The notes under the pieces were generated by a model. It was not told the origin of the DNA. It saw nothing but the letters and a program-made list of their open reading frames with translations, and ran no database searches. The position numbers were made by a program, and so were the translations under genes. DNA of 64,000 nt from Bradyrhizobium diazoefficiens (GTDB lineage Bacteria; Pseudomonadota; Alphaproteobacteria; Rhizobiales; Xanthobacteraceae): contig NZ_CP067102.1 in NCBI RefSeq assembly GCF_016616885.1, positions 372,001 to 436,000 on the forward strand, in the 5' to 3' direction. This document shows positions 25,945 through 35,078 of the stretch, piece after piece (within the stretch, counting starts at the first letter, position 1; each line of letters begins with the position of its first letter).

Positions 25945-26559
25945 TCATGTCACGGGTCGCGCCGCTTCCTTGACAACCTGGCCCGTGGTCGCCATTCCGG
26001 CGGCGTAGGCCGCTCCCGCGCCGAGAAGAAGGGCGCAGAAGCTTGCAAACATCGCATATGCGAAGTGCTTCCGGGCCGCATCAATTTGAGCGGGTGTTGC
26101 AATTCGCGTCGTCGCGCCGACGGTTTCCCGTCCCGTGTTGTTCGACCAGTACGCGATGCGCGTGCTGGCGGAATATGACGGCCCGACGAGGTTGCTGGCG
26201 ATGCTGGTCGCCGACGCCGGCAACATCGCCGCCGCACCGACCACCACGACGGTTGCGACCGCCCAGGCGGCCATCGCATGCCCGACCCGACCGAGGCCGG
26301 TCTGATCCGGCGAATTGGCTGCCGCCACGGCGCCACCCAGAAATGCGGCGATGATGCCTGAGACCGCCCACCACACGAATGCCGCCCAGCCTGCGCCAGC
26401 AGGCGCCGATGAAGCGGTGGGAATGTCGATCGCGAGCAGACCGATGCCGAACCCCAGCATGGTCAGCAGGATCTGGACAACCAACGAAGTGAACACGCCG
26501 GCCAGTACGGCTGACCAAGTCCAGCCAAAAAACAAATTGGGAACGGTGCGTGTAGCCAT
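25945..26559 (-). CDS. Membrane protein (often labelled PhnA-like in rhizobia)
   Basis: 204 aa with four likely transmembrane helices: AVLAGVFTSLVVQILLTMLG, WAAFVWWAVSGIIAAFLGG, MAAWAVATVVVVGAAAMLP and FASFCALLLGAGAAYAAGM. GGAGGA sits before the ATG at 26,559. Many rhizobial homologues are named PhnA-like, although they resemble no phosphonate enzyme. An EcfG-type promoter lies upstream. The function in the inner membrane is unknown. Confidence 0.8.
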   Translation of the reverse strand: MATRTVPNLFFGWTWSAVLAGVFTSLVVQILLTMLGFGIGLLAIDIPTASSAPAGAGWAAFVWWAVSGIIAAFLGGAVAAANSPDQTGLGRVGHAMAAWAVATVVVVGAAAMLPASATSIASNLVGPSYSASTRIAYWSNNTGRETVGATTRIATPAQIDAARKHFAYAMFASFCALLLGAGAAYAAGMATTGQVVKEAARPVT

Positions 26560-26594
26560 GGCGAAATCCTCCAACAGCCTATGCTCCGGTTCGA

Positions 26595-26619
26595 AACGCG
26601 TGGTTGAGTCGTCCGTTCC
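26595..26619 (-). promoter_or_regulatory. EcfG-type promoter of the membrane protein
   Basis: Minus strand GGAAC, 16-bp spacer, CGTT, 36 bp before the start: a consensus match. Confidence 0.7.
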
Positions 26620-26684
26620 TGTTGCAGGAACTTCGGATGGCTTCCGGACTTGGTTTTCGGGGAAACAACAGGAGGATAGGCGCC

Positions 26685-26768
26685 ATGACATTTGGCCGAG
26701 GCGCATTATTGTGGCTGCTGGGCATTCCGATTCCGGTAATCCTGCTGCTGGCACTGTTCTGGCGTTAG
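26685..26768 (+). CDS. 27-aa one-helix membrane peptide
   Basis: The ATG has GGAGGA 8 bp upstream. After MTFGRG comes one hydrophobic helix (LLGIPIPVILLLALFW) and a final Arg. Tiny peptides with the same layout are common in rhizobia. It is divergent from the PhnA-like gene; a GGAAC box lies upstream but its spacing to a GTT is wrong. Translation is likely from the ribosome-binding site and composition. Confidence 0.6.
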   Translation: MTFGRGALLWLLGIPIPVILLLALFWR

Positions 26769-26942
26769 CCAGCAATCGACCGCCTCGGCGCTCAAAAGCT
26801 GCCGGGCAGAGGTGGCGGGTTTCAATGGCGGGGTTCGCGGTCCGTGACCGGCAAACCGGAGAAGTAAACAAGCAGGACGAGAACCGCCCGTGCGCGCGCT
26901 AGGTGCTACGCCACACCGGCTTCCGTCTCGTCGCTCTCACGA

Positions 26943-27800
26943 TCAGATGAAAGGTTTCCCGCCTGTTACAGCGAGCGTCGCACCGGACGTATAGCTCGAG
27001 AGCGGATCGGCGAGCATGACATAGGCAGTTGCGAGCTCAGCCGGCTGCCCGGCTCGTTTCATCGGCACCTGCTTGCCGAAGTTCTTTACTGTGTCCGGCG
27101 GCATGGTTGACGGGATCAGCGGCGTCCAGATCGGGCCCGGCGCGACGGCGTTCACGCGTATGCCCTTTTCGGCAAGCATCTGGGCAAGACCGCCCGTGAA
27201 GTTCTGGATCGCCCCCTTGGTGGCCGCATACGCCAGCAGGATGGGGTTTGGCATGTCGGCATTCACGGAAGCGGTGTTGATGATGGCGGACCCGGACTTC
27301 ATATGCGCAACGGCCGCCTTGGAGAGATAGAACATTGCATGGATGTTGACCTCGAACGTGCTCTGCCATTCGTCATCACTGATATCCGCGATATCCTTGA
27401 ACATAGCCTGATGGGCCGCATTGTTGACGAGGATATCGATCCCGCCGAGCTCATCGACGGCGCGTTGAATGACGGCACGGCAGTAATCCGGCTTTCGCAG
27501 GTCTCCGGAAAACAAGATAGCCTTGCGGCCCTCCTTCTCGACGAGAGCCTTCACCTCCTCGGCATCTTGATGCTCATCGAGATAAGAAATAAGCACGTCG
27601 GCCCCCTCGCGGGCATATGCAATCGCCACCGCTCGCCCGATCCCGCTGTCTCCGCCGGTAATGACGGCCTTCTTTCCTGCAAGACGGTCCGATCCCCTGT
27701 AGCTTTCCTCGCCATGGTCCGGACGTGGCTTCATCGCCGATGTCGAGCCGGGCATCGGTTGCTTTTGGCTGGGATAGGGGGGGCGCGGATAATCTAGCAT
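26943..27800 (-). CDS. SDR family oxidoreductase (YghA/GSP39 type)
   Basis: 285 aa NAD(P)-dependent short-chain dehydrogenase with the 40-residue N-terminal extension typical of the general-stress subgroup. Cofactor motif TGGDSGIG (48-55), NNAA (126-129), catalytic Ser178, Tyr191 and Lys195 (YAATK), then the PG motif (NAVAPGPIWTPL). The ATG is preceded by AGGAG. Substrate unknown, probably aldehydes or sugars. A short conserved remnant lies upstream. Confidence 0.92.
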   Translation of the reverse strand: MLDYPRPPYPSQKQPMPGSTSAMKPRPDHGEESYRGSDRLAGKKAVITGGDSGIGRAVAIAYAREGADVLISYLDEHQDAEEVKALVEKEGRKAILFSGDLRKPDYCRAVIQRAVDELGGIDILVNNAAHQAMFKDIADISDDEWQSTFEVNIHAMFYLSKAAVAHMKSGSAIINTASVNADMPNPILLAYAATKGAIQNFTGGLAQMLAEKGIRVNAVAPGPIWTPLIPSTMPPDTVKNFGKQVPMKRAGQPAELATAYVMLADPLSSYTSGATLAVTGGKPFI

Positions 27801-27992
27801 AGCATTCTCCTACGACCATCAATGGCGTCCGCAGCGGAAGCGCGTTCGCCAGAGAGCGCGGCATTCTTGTTAGTTTCGAGCGCAATCTTCTGCGCGACCA
27901 TCACCTCGCCGGCAGACAAGACACCAACCGCTCCTCGCCGTTCCCGCGCCCGTCGAGCTAGTGGACGTTCGCGGCCATGTTCTGCGTAGGCA
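27795..27992 (-). pseudogene. Fragment related to the 139-aa gene at 44,912
   Basis: A minus frame reads VLSAGEVMVAQKIALETNKN, resembling GDVMLAQKIALETCEG near the C-terminus of the protein at 44,912-45,331. A well-placed AGGAGG precedes an ATG near 27,992, but that frame stops after 11 codons, so a frameshift or deletion separates start and body. It could instead encode a 35-aa peptide from an internal ATG. Weak evidence. Confidence 0.3.
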
Positions 27993-28101
27993 TGGATGCA
28001 CCTCCTGTGCTCCGCGATGATTGAGCAAACAACTGGTTGGACGCGACGTTCCTCGATCCCCAATGTTCTTGCTGCGGTGGCCTGCATCGAAGGGGTTAGC
28101 C

Positions 28102-29264
28102 TCAACGTCCGCCCTTGCCGTTGCGATTGGTGAAGCGGGCGTTACCGAGGCCGGTTCCGATCGTCAGCACGCCCCACCGTTTCACGTCCTTCATGAACGG
28201 GACCTCGGACAGGCCCTGCACCACGCCGTCGTTACGCATGACGATGGTCGTGTCGTGTTCTCCGATCTGAGGGATGGCTTCGACCAGAGTTGCCGGCAGA
28301 TTGAACTTGCTGCTCTCCCAGTTGCCGGGCAGGTTCTGCGCGCCCTTTACGATCGAGCCGTCGCTCTCGATGACGCCAGGACACGCGATGCCAATGAACG
28401 GCGCGAGCTTGAATCCCTCGTTCTCCGCCTTCGTGGTCAGGTCCTTGAGCATTTTGACGAGACACTTAACCGCTTCCTCTCGGCTCGGTTCGTCGTCGGC
28501 ATGACGCCACAGCTCGGATTTCCACATGCACGCCTTGGAGAGATCAGGTGCCTTCTTGCGACGTGTTTCCACGACGCCACAGCGGATATTCGTGCCTCCA
28601 ATGTCGACGGCAAGAATGGAAATCATGAGCTTCGAAGATCCAGGACGGAGCGAGATGGAGCGCGCCAATCAGGCCTGCATCGTCCGGGTTCTGATGAATC
28701 GGCAGCATCTCGATCTTGAAGTTCTGGGCCTTCAGGATGATTTCAGCGCGCGCGATGGCGAGTTCGCCGAGCCGACTATTGCTCAAGCCGCCACCCACCA
28801 CAATGCGCTCGGTCTTCTCCCAGGCTTTGGTCTTGAGGAAGCGACGCGTCACGTGGGCAAGCTCCTGTGCGAAGTCCTCTATAGCGCTCTGCACGACCGC
28901 CCAAGCCTCGGTGTCGTCGCCGACCAGGATGGCGTCAAGTTCCTTCTTGCTGAATGTCTTCGGCAAGCTCCTTGCCGAACGGGTCTTCGCCGGACTTACG
29001 CAGCGGCTTCCGCCACTTTTCGAGAGTGTCCCGGAAGGCGGTCTTGCTGGCGCGATTCCCCAGAAATCCTTCCTCATCCTTCAGCTCAATATTGAAGCTG
29101 TCGACCTCCACTGACGGGAGGTGGGAGGCGCCGTGAGCGGCAATGCCGGTGGTCGTGATCGTTTCGCCAGCGGCGAAGCTCTTGGGACGCAATAGATCTC
29201 CCAGCATCGCGAGGGCCGACACGACGGCGCCCCCGGCGAGGAAGCGGATGACGTACTCGGTCAT
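28102..29264 (-). pseudogene. ROK family sugar-kinase-like gene with two frameshifts and a foreign N-terminus
   Basis: Three consecutive frames together give an almost full ROK-type protein: ELKDEEGFLGNRASKTAFRD, then AIEDFAQELAHVTRRFLKTK with IVVGGGLSNSRLGELA, then ILAVDIGGTNIRCGVVE (phosphate-binding DIGGTN) to TIGTGLGNARF. Breaks near 28,965 and 28,618 are each repaired by removing one T. The first 31 codons (MTEYVIRFLAGGAVVSALAM and LGDLLRPKSFA) look like the start of a DUF3147-type membrane protein fused in frame. The start overlaps the cupin stop (ATGA). Confidence 0.7.
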
Positions 29265-29866
29265 TTCACTTTCCTCCACATTTTCAAGAGCGGACCGCCG
29301 ATACCGTAGACCGGATCCTTGCGTGGCACAGACACCTTCGGGATGGACTTGAGCGCGCGCGGACGATCCTCAACCGTCGTGCATTCGTCGTACGTCCCTG
29401 TCGGCGGGTAGGCGCCGATGACGAGGAAGTCATTGTCTGCGCCTAGGCACTGATGGCCCGTGCCGGCGGGAAGAACGGCGACGTCGCCGGCCTTCAACGT
29501 GAAGATCCGCCCCTTACTGCCGCCGAAACGAACGCGCCCTTTTCCGCGCGCAATGCCGAGCACCTCATGGATTTGGGAGTGATAGTGAACGTAGTCGTAG
29601 ATGCCGTTGCGCCAGGTATCACCCCACCCATTCGCCTCGAACAGGTCTTCGATCTCGGCCGCCGGGTCGTGGCGCTCATCGAAACTGACTGCATGGCGAT
29701 AAATGACCAGCGGCCATCGCGGATGATTGGGGATGAGACCGTCATCCTTGAACCGAACGGTGTGCGGCTTTCGCGCTTGCGCGAAGTCCATCGCTTTCCG
29801 CTTGCCGGGGCGCCGCAAACCGGTGGCGCGTTCCGCATACCCCTTTAGATCCTCAAGGGTCGGCAT
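29261..29866 (-). CDS. Cupin domain protein (YjlB-like)
   Basis: 201 aa soluble protein. The cupin barrel covers about 85-165, with HYHSQIHEVLGIARG (metal-ligand-like HxH and E), then GDVAVLPAGTGHQCL with the second-motif His. The end (RKDPVYGIGGPLLKMW) is typical of YjlB proteins, whose reaction is unknown. GGAGA lies before the ATG. The stop overlaps the next ATG. It forms a leftward operon with the broken PAP2 gene upstream and the broken ROK gene downstream, and is the only intact member. Confidence 0.85.
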   Translation of the reverse strand: MPTLEDLKGYAERATGLRRPGKRKAMDFAQARKPHTVRFKDDGLIPNHPRWPLVIYRHAVSFDERHDPAAEIEDLFEANGWGDTWRNGIYDYVHYHSQIHEVLGIARGKGRVRFGGSKGRIFTLKAGDVAVLPAGTGHQCLGADNDFLVIGAYPPTGTYDECTTVEDRPRALKSIPKVSVPRKDPVYGIGGPLLKMWRKVK

Positions 29867-30446
29867 GATCGTTCTCCGTCGAAGCGTCGAGCGGGTAACC
29901 GGTGCACAGCCGCACGAACTGTACAAGAACCGCTCCCAGTGCAAAACCTTGCGACGACATTGCTCGCCCAGTGCGCCAGGACGACTAAGCGCGTCAGCGA
30001 GATGCCGACCGCGACGGCGCGGATCGCAAGACGCGGGCCGGCCGGCAAGGCGCCGGCCGCCGATGCCAAGGCCCCAATGTGCAGCGCGTGGCCGGAAGGA
30101 AAGGCGTCCTCTCGTATCCTGGAAAATGGGACACCGTGGAGGTGCCTGATCTCCGTTCTGCGGTCCGGTCGGGTCTGGTCGAACGGACGTTTCAAACCAT
30201 GGGCAGCAGCGACGCCGCCACGGTGACCAGCAGAGCATGATTGCCCGCGCGCCGCAGCGGCTCGCCCTGCCCGCGCGACGCCAGCCAGCCAGCCGCCGCC
30301 AGAACCAGAAGGACCTTCTCGCCGGCGCCCCAAGTCAGGGCGCGGGCTCCCATCTCCGGAGCCGGCGCAGTGTTGCGCGCGATGAAGCGTGCGGCCACAT
30401 CCGCTTTGGTCGGCCGGACGGTACCGGAAAGCTTGTGATATCGCCC
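29853..30446 (-). pseudogene. PAP2-type membrane phosphatase split over three frames
   Basis: Segments in three frames match a PAP2 (phosphatidic acid phosphatase type 2) protein: TKADVAARFIARNTAP to LLVTVAASLLP, then LKRPFDQTRPDR (KxxxxxxRP motif), PSGHALHIGALASAAGALP (PSGH motif) and RLVVLAHWASNVVA (His of motif 3), then GFALGAVLVQF. The first break, near 30,197, needs one added base; the second, near 29,948, needs one base removed. Its tail overlaps the cupin start. The exact start is unclear. Confidence 0.65.
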
Positions 30447-30596
30447 AACGCAAGCGAATGCTCGGAACCAATCTTGCGGCCCATTGCGGGATAGAACTCC
30501 CTCGGAGATCCGTCGGACGCGAGTCGATGTCATGCCGCATGAACGGGAAGCCGCCGAAGCAGACGATGTGGCTTCCTCCGCGGCTGTCATCTGTCG

Positions 30597-32141
30597 CTAT
30601 TCCGCGGCCTGGACACTCGGCGGAATTTCCACCGGCGCGAGCGGAGATACGGCAGGCCCATTGAGCGCGGTACCATCCGGCGCGAATTGAGAACCGTGGC
30701 AGGGGCAGTCCCAGCATTGTTCTAGCGAATTCCAATGCACGACACAGCCAAGATGGGTGCAGCTTGCCGACAGCAGGCGCAACTCGCCCTGGCGATCGCG
30801 GCTGGCGGCAATCTTCTTCAATCCGTTCCGAACCAGCCGGCCCTCTCCCAAGCGAAGCCGCTCCACCGAGGCAAGCGCATCGGCGCCGAGATATTCCGCA
30901 AAGTTCTTCAGCGGCGTGATGTTCTCACTGATGAAGGTGGTGATGTTCTTGAAGATCTTGCGCTCGGGCAAATAGACGGCCTCCCAGCTATTGCCGCCGA
31001 CCGTAATCAGATCCGCAATCAGAAGGCCTGCCACGAGACCATTGGTTATGCCCTGTCCGGAATCGCCGCTGACGAGGAAAACATGCTCTTCGTCCGGGCT
31101 GCGTCCAACGAAGCCGGTGAAGTCCATGGGTTCGAGCACTTGGCCAGACCAACGATGGGTGATCTGGCCGATATTTGGCAACCGCGTTCGCGTCCACCGT
31201 TCGAGTGCGGAAAAGCGCGCCTGGCCATCGTCGACCTCGCCGGACTTGTGGTCTTCACCGCCGACGATCACGATGTCCTCATCCGCCGAAGCCGGCTGCA
31301 GGCGGACATAGTGATAGGGATCGAGCGTGTCCCAATACAGCGCATCCGGCAGCGAGCCGGCCGGGACCTTGGCCGCAATCACATAGGTGCGATAGGGTGC
31401 CTGCTTGGTATGGATCGCGGCCCGCAGATTGACCGGCGAGTTCGTCGCGACGACAACGTCCGTGACCCGCACCTCGCCGCTTGAAGTCTTGAGAACGATT
31501 TCTCCGCGACCGCGCTCGATCGTCTCGACGCAGGTGTCACCGTAAAGCCTAGCGCCGCGCCGATGCAGCGCTTTCGCCAATCCGGCAAGGTATTTGGTCG
31601 GATGAAAGCGCGCCTGTTGGGGGAAACGAAGCGAGCGCGCAAGACCGCCGTCATGGATGGGTGTCGGATCGCTGCAAAGCTCGACGGGAATTCCAAGCTT
31701 CCTACAGCTTTCGAATTCCTCATCCAGATGCGATGGCAGGGTCTCCGGCGCCAACACCCAAAAGCCATCGACGCGGCGGAAATCACAATCAATTCCCTCG
31801 GCGGACTGGATCGCCTGCGCGCGGTCGATCGCGGCGGCGACGCTCTGGTAATACAGCCGGGCGCAATCCTCACCGCGGACCCTGATCAGCTCCTTGTAGT
31901 CGTCGTCCAAGGCTGTTGCCAAATGCGCAGTGGTGCGCGCCGTCATTCCGCTGCCGATACGACCGCGGTCGAGCACGATGACCGAGCGCCCGCGCGCGGC
32001 CAGTTCATAGGCCACCGACAGACCGGCGATGCCGGCACCGACCACGCCGACGTCGGCACGTGCCTGCCCCAAATAGCGCGCAGCCGCCGGAATGAACGCC
32101 TCCATCCAAAGCGATTTGGTATCCTCATCCAGCACGTTCAT
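30597..32141 (-). CDS. FAD-dependent oxidoreductase with C-terminal Rieske domain
   Basis: 514 aa. DAO-type flavoprotein: GAGIAGLSVAYELAARG (FAD-binding, 35-51), ARTTAHL, and RWSGQVLEPMDFTGFVG with DSGQGITNG near the end of the FAD part. Residues 440-514 form a Rieske [2Fe-2S] domain with CTHLGC (461-466) and CPCHGS (479-484). The ATG at 32,141 has GGAGG upstream. Such fusions are common in rhizobial stress islands; the electron donor and substrate are unknown. An EcfG-type promoter is directly upstream. Confidence 0.92.
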   Translation of the reverse strand: MNVLDEDTKSLWMEAFIPAAARYLGQARADVGVVGAGIAGLSVAYELAARGRSVIVLDRGRIGSGMTARTTAHLATALDDDYKELIRVRGEDCARLYYQSVAAAIDRAQAIQSAEGIDCDFRRVDGFWVLAPETLPSHLDEEFESCRKLGIPVELCSDPTPIHDGGLARSLRFPQQARFHPTKYLAGLAKALHRRGARLYGDTCVETIERGRGEIVLKTSSGEVRVTDVVVATNSPVNLRAAIHTKQAPYRTYVIAAKVPAGSLPDALYWDTLDPYHYVRLQPASADEDIVIVGGEDHKSGEVDDGQARFSALERWTRTRLPNIGQITHRWSGQVLEPMDFTGFVGRSPDEEHVFLVSGDSGQGITNGLVAGLLIADLITVGGNSWEAVYLPERKIFKNITTFISENITPLKNFAEYLGADALASVERLRLGEGRLVRNGLKKIAASRDRQGELRLLSASCTHLGCVVHWNSLEQCWDCPCHGSQFAPDGTALNGPAVSPLAPVEIPPSVQAAE

Positions 32142-32164
32142 GGCATTTGTCCTCCGGCATACAA

Positions 32165-32190
32165 ACGAAGAGCAAAGCGCAACTGTTCCT
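32165..32190 (-). promoter_or_regulatory. EcfG-type promoter of the FAD/Rieske gene
   Basis: Minus strand GGAAC, 17-bp spacer, CGTT, 24 bp from the ATG, giving a very short leader that still contains GGAGG. Confidence 0.7.
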
Positions 32191-32399
32191 TTGAACAGAG
32201 GCCTCCGCATTCGAGCCCAAATGTACCGGACCTATATGGACTGTCATGGTGCAGCTTCAGCTTCGAGGCCTCCTCGGGCCTCAGATTGAGCGCTGCAACA
32301 CTGCCGCCGCTGACACCCCACCGCCGACCGTGCCGTCGATGACGGCCGAGCCGAGTAACGATCGCTTTGTCCCCAGAAACGGACCTTATGAGTACGAGC

Positions 32400-32843
32400 C
32401 TAACCGTCAGTATCGTCCTGGGATCTGCGTGCGCGGCCTCTGGCTGCGCCTCTTCTCTCCGCTGCGACCGCCTTGGCGCGCTCCTCGCAGCGGGCGCGAA
32501 GCTCCTCCAACTCGTCCGCCGAGAGATGCTCGATGCCGACGAAAGAATTCTGGACGCTACCGGTTCGGATGAGCTCATCCAACTTGACCTGGATCGCTGC
32601 GCTGTCCCGGTTCTGTGAGTTCTGGATTAGGAAGACCATCAGAAAGGTCACGATGGTCGTACCTGTGTTGATGACGAGCTGCCACGTATCGGAGAATCGG
32701 AACAGAGGTCCCGTAACGGCCCAGATCATGATCACTGCGCAGGCCAAGACAAAGGCCGATGCCCGGCCTGCCGCCTGCGAGGCCTTGTTTGCGATGGACG
32801 CGAACAACCGCCGCGGATGCCGCTCGCTTTGCTGATGGCGCAT
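32400..32843 (-). CDS. Low-affinity iron permease family protein
   Basis: 147 aa. Two transmembrane helices (ASAFVLACAVIMIWAVTGPL and INTGTTIVTFLMVFLIQNSQ) with the signature TGTTIVTFLMVFLIQNSQNRD of the family named after fungal Fet4. It is followed by a cytosolic helical part and an Arg-rich tail. Bacterial members are of unproven transport function. GGAGG lies 6 bp before the ATG. Confidence 0.85.
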   Translation of the reverse strand: MRHQQSERHPRRLFASIANKASQAAGRASAFVLACAVIMIWAVTGPLFRFSDTWQLVINTGTTIVTFLMVFLIQNSQNRDSAAIQVKLDELIRTGSVQNSFVGIEHLSADELEELRARCEERAKAVAAERRGAARGRARRSQDDTDG

Positions 32844-32892
32844 GCAATCCTCCTTCTATCGAACCGTAACCAAACGCCCTGAACAACGCTGC

Positions 32893-33970
32893 TCACGGGA
32901 CGATCGGAGACGCGGGCGTGCCGAGGTGTTCGGAGCCGGCCGAGAGGTGGGCGGGCCTGGCGGCGAGAAGCCGTCGATAGTGAGTCTCGTAGGTCCGTGC
33001 CATCCGGTCCGAGGTGGAGCGCTCTTCGAACCGCACCCGGACTTTACGCCGGTCGATCCGGGCCAGCTTTTTCACCGCCCGGACCGCCTCCGCTTCGTTC
33101 TCGACGATGGTCACTCCTTCGTCGACGACCTCCGGCACCGATCCGGCCCGATAGGCGATCACGGGCGTCCCGCGGGCCATCGCCTCGATCATCACCAGGC
33201 CGAACGGCTCCGGCCACTTGATTGGAAACAGCAGGCCGCAGCGGCCGACAGAAACGTGCTGCTTGCCGCGTTGTCCACCTCGCCGACGAGCTCGACCCGA
33301 GTGCCGTCGATCTCCGGCTGGATGTGCTTCTCGAAGTAGCCGGTTTCGCCGCGAGGCACCTTCGCGGCGATCCGCAGCGGCATGCCGGCCGCCCGCGCGA
33401 TCCGGATGGCGCCCTCCGGCCCCTTGTCCGGCGTGAGCCGTCCGAGGAAGGCGAGGTACGATCCGGGAGCGTAGGACGGCCGAAACCGGCCGGCAAGCCG
33501 TGATGCACCGTCCCGGACCAGTTCGCATCCTCGAGCGGAGAGCGCTGGTTGTCGGAAATCGAGACGAAGCACTTCTCGCGAAACTGCCGAACCACCTCGC
33601 CGATGCCAGGCAGGTCGAGGCGTCCGTGCAGGGTGGTGAGGAACGGGATCCCGCACCGGCTGAGCGCCGGCAGGTGCAGCCAGTCGATGTGTGCATGAAT
33701 AACGTCGAACTCGCGGGCGCGACGCGAGACCGCTTCGATCAACAGCGTACAGGCCGTGTTCGGGTCGACGCGCGGGCGCCCGAGACGCAAGGCGCGCGGC
33801 CACACCGCATGCAGCTCTCCGCGCGTCCTGGAATCGCCGCTCGCGAACAGGGTCACCTCATGGCCGAGCTCGACCAGCTCGTCGACCAGCCAAGCCACAA
33901 CCCTTTCCGTACCGCCGTAAAGTTTCGGGGGAACGCTTTCGGCCAACGGAGCGATCTGGACGATCCGCAT
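32893..33970 (-). pseudogene. GT4 glycosyltransferase with two frameshifts
   Basis: Three frames together match the intact glycosyltransferase at 39,449: RIVQIAPLAESVPPKLYGGT to VSISDNQRSPLEDANW, then RPSYAPGSYLAFLGRLTPDK to VELVGEVDN, then LFPIKWPEPFGLVMIEAMAR (EX7E region) to the end. Both breaks (near 33,485 and 33,243) correspond to one missing base. The protein would otherwise be about 355 aa. A one-helix peptide gene lies just upstream. Confidence 0.8.
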
Positions 33971-33983
33971 CGGCCTCCGCCCC

Positions 33984-34115
33984 TCAGCTCTCCGCCGCGC
34001 TACGCGAGGCGGCGCATACCAGCAGAAGGCCGGCGACAAGCGCGATCAGGACCCTTTCAACCGATAACTCGGCAAGTCCGTGCGCTCGCCGGCGACGCGC
34101 TAAAACCGTTCTCAT
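33984..34115 (-). CDS. 43-aa one-helix peptide upstream of the GT4 gene
   Basis: An Arg-rich N-terminus followed by VERVLIALVAGLLLVCAAS and a short tail. It ends 13 bp before the glycosyltransferase start, and an EcfG-type promoter ends 25 bp before its ATG. A similar 40-aa peptide precedes the intact glycosyltransferase at 39,449, so the arrangement is repeated. No good ribosome-binding site is visible, so translation is less certain. Confidence 0.45.
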   Translation of the reverse strand: MRTVLARRRRAHGLAELSVERVLIALVAGLLLVCAASRSAAES

Positions 34116-34139
34116 GGGCCTCGCACACCAATTCCGACC

Positions 34140-34164
34140 AACGGTGACGCGGCGGCTTCGTTCC
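34140..34164 (-). promoter_or_regulatory. EcfG-type promoter of the broken GT4 locus
   Basis: Minus strand GGAAC, 16-bp spacer, CGTT: a consensus match. Confidence 0.65.
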
Positions 34165-34230
34165 TGTGCGCGACTCGCGGCTTCCGACCGCCTCGCCAGG
34201 GGACCGGCACCCTATAATAGTCGTCACCGA

Positions 34231-34521
34231 TTAGCGGCATCGATGGTTGCGGATTTCCGAACTGGGATTTGCCTGCATGAGCTGACCGACGGTCTTATTT
34301 GGCCGCTGAGCGGCTTCGACCCGTAGGATATCGGCGCGCTTGCAGAGCGCCGACGCCAGTAACATCAGGAACAGTGCGCGATTTGCCCGGTATCTGGCGG
34401 CGGCTCTGCTGGTTTCCGACCCCTGCATGAGCAGTCGGCCATTGGACGTGCAGAGATACCACCTGAATGTCCGGCGGCGCTGCCTCAGATTGATTTCGAA
34501 GAGCGGCAGGTGATCGGGCAT
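34231..34521 (-). CDS. Conserved small protein, YegP/DUF1508-like start
   Basis: 96 aa. LFEINLRQRRRTFRWYLCTS, then GRLLMQGSETSRAAARYRAN resembles small proteins with a YegP-like beta strand pair (FE-x-R-x-x-x-x-x-x-W-x-x-x-x-x-x-G). The second half is a helix (ALFLMLLASALC) and a basic tail. The ribosome-binding site is weak. Function unknown. Confidence 0.55.
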   Translation of the reverse strand: MPDHLPLFEINLRQRRRTFRWYLCTSNGRLLMQGSETSRAAARYRANRALFLMLLASALCKRADILRVEAAQRPNKTVGQLMQANPSSEIRNHRCR

Positions 34522-34671
34522 GGCCTTTTTGTCGGCAATATACTTCGTCGTCCTCGGTGCGTTACGCAGGGTTCAAGAGTTCACGAAAAAAGTTTTGAAA
34601 CCGCAAAAGATCGAAGATTGCCTCTCGCAATCGGAGCTCGGGTGCAACGAAGGACCGATAGAGCGCCACCA

Positions 34672-35001
34672 TCATGCGGACTGCCGCTGCGCGGCGGCCC
34701 AAGGCCGCCGCAGCCGCATGGGGACGCCGCCCGGTCGGGGCGGATCGTCGTCCTCTCCGTCCAGCCGCCGCAACGCGGCGAGAATATCGGCCAGGCGAAG
34801 GGTGTAGCCCATGCCCGGGATTTCTCGCAGGGCGGGACAGGATTCGACCGCGAACATCTCGGATGCCCAGGACGAGAGGATGATCCTCTTCTCCGGGATG
34901 GAGAGTTCGCCGTCGTTCAGGACATCGTCCGGAGACGCATAGTGCGCGGCCGGATGGAAAAGGGGATCGAGATTGCCGGTGATCGTGTTGGCATTGCTCA
35001 T
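34672..35001 (-). CDS. Conserved hypothetical protein next to sHsp genes
   Basis: 109 aa, soluble. DPLFHPAAHYASPDDVLNDG, then LSIPEKRIILSSWASEMFAV predicts a helix-turn-helix-like compact N-terminus; the end is Arg-rich. GGGAG lies before the ATG. It follows the two Hsp20 genes after 77 bp in the same direction and probably belongs to their transcript. Homologues occur beside sHsp genes in rhizobia (recollection, not checked). Confidence 0.7.
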   Translation of the reverse strand: MSNANTITGNLDPLFHPAAHYASPDDVLNDGELSIPEKRIILSSWASEMFAVESCPALREIPGMGYTLRLADILAALRRLDGEDDDPPRPGGVPMRLRRPWAAAQRQSA

Positions 35002-35078
35002 CTGTTGGCTCCCTGCGCTCCTTTCGGGACTGCTTCGATTAGTAGCCGGACGGCGGCGGGGCCGCCGTCCGGCTGTCG

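Noticed and set aside
26660..26684. EcfG promoter for the 27-aa peptide
   Set aside because: GGAAC is present but the nearest GTT is 20-21 bp away, outside the 16-17 bp window.
28028..28052. GGAAC-N16-TGTT on the minus strand as SDR promoter
   Set aside because: It lies more than 220 bp from the SDR start and its first -10 base deviates; it could serve only the decayed short frame.
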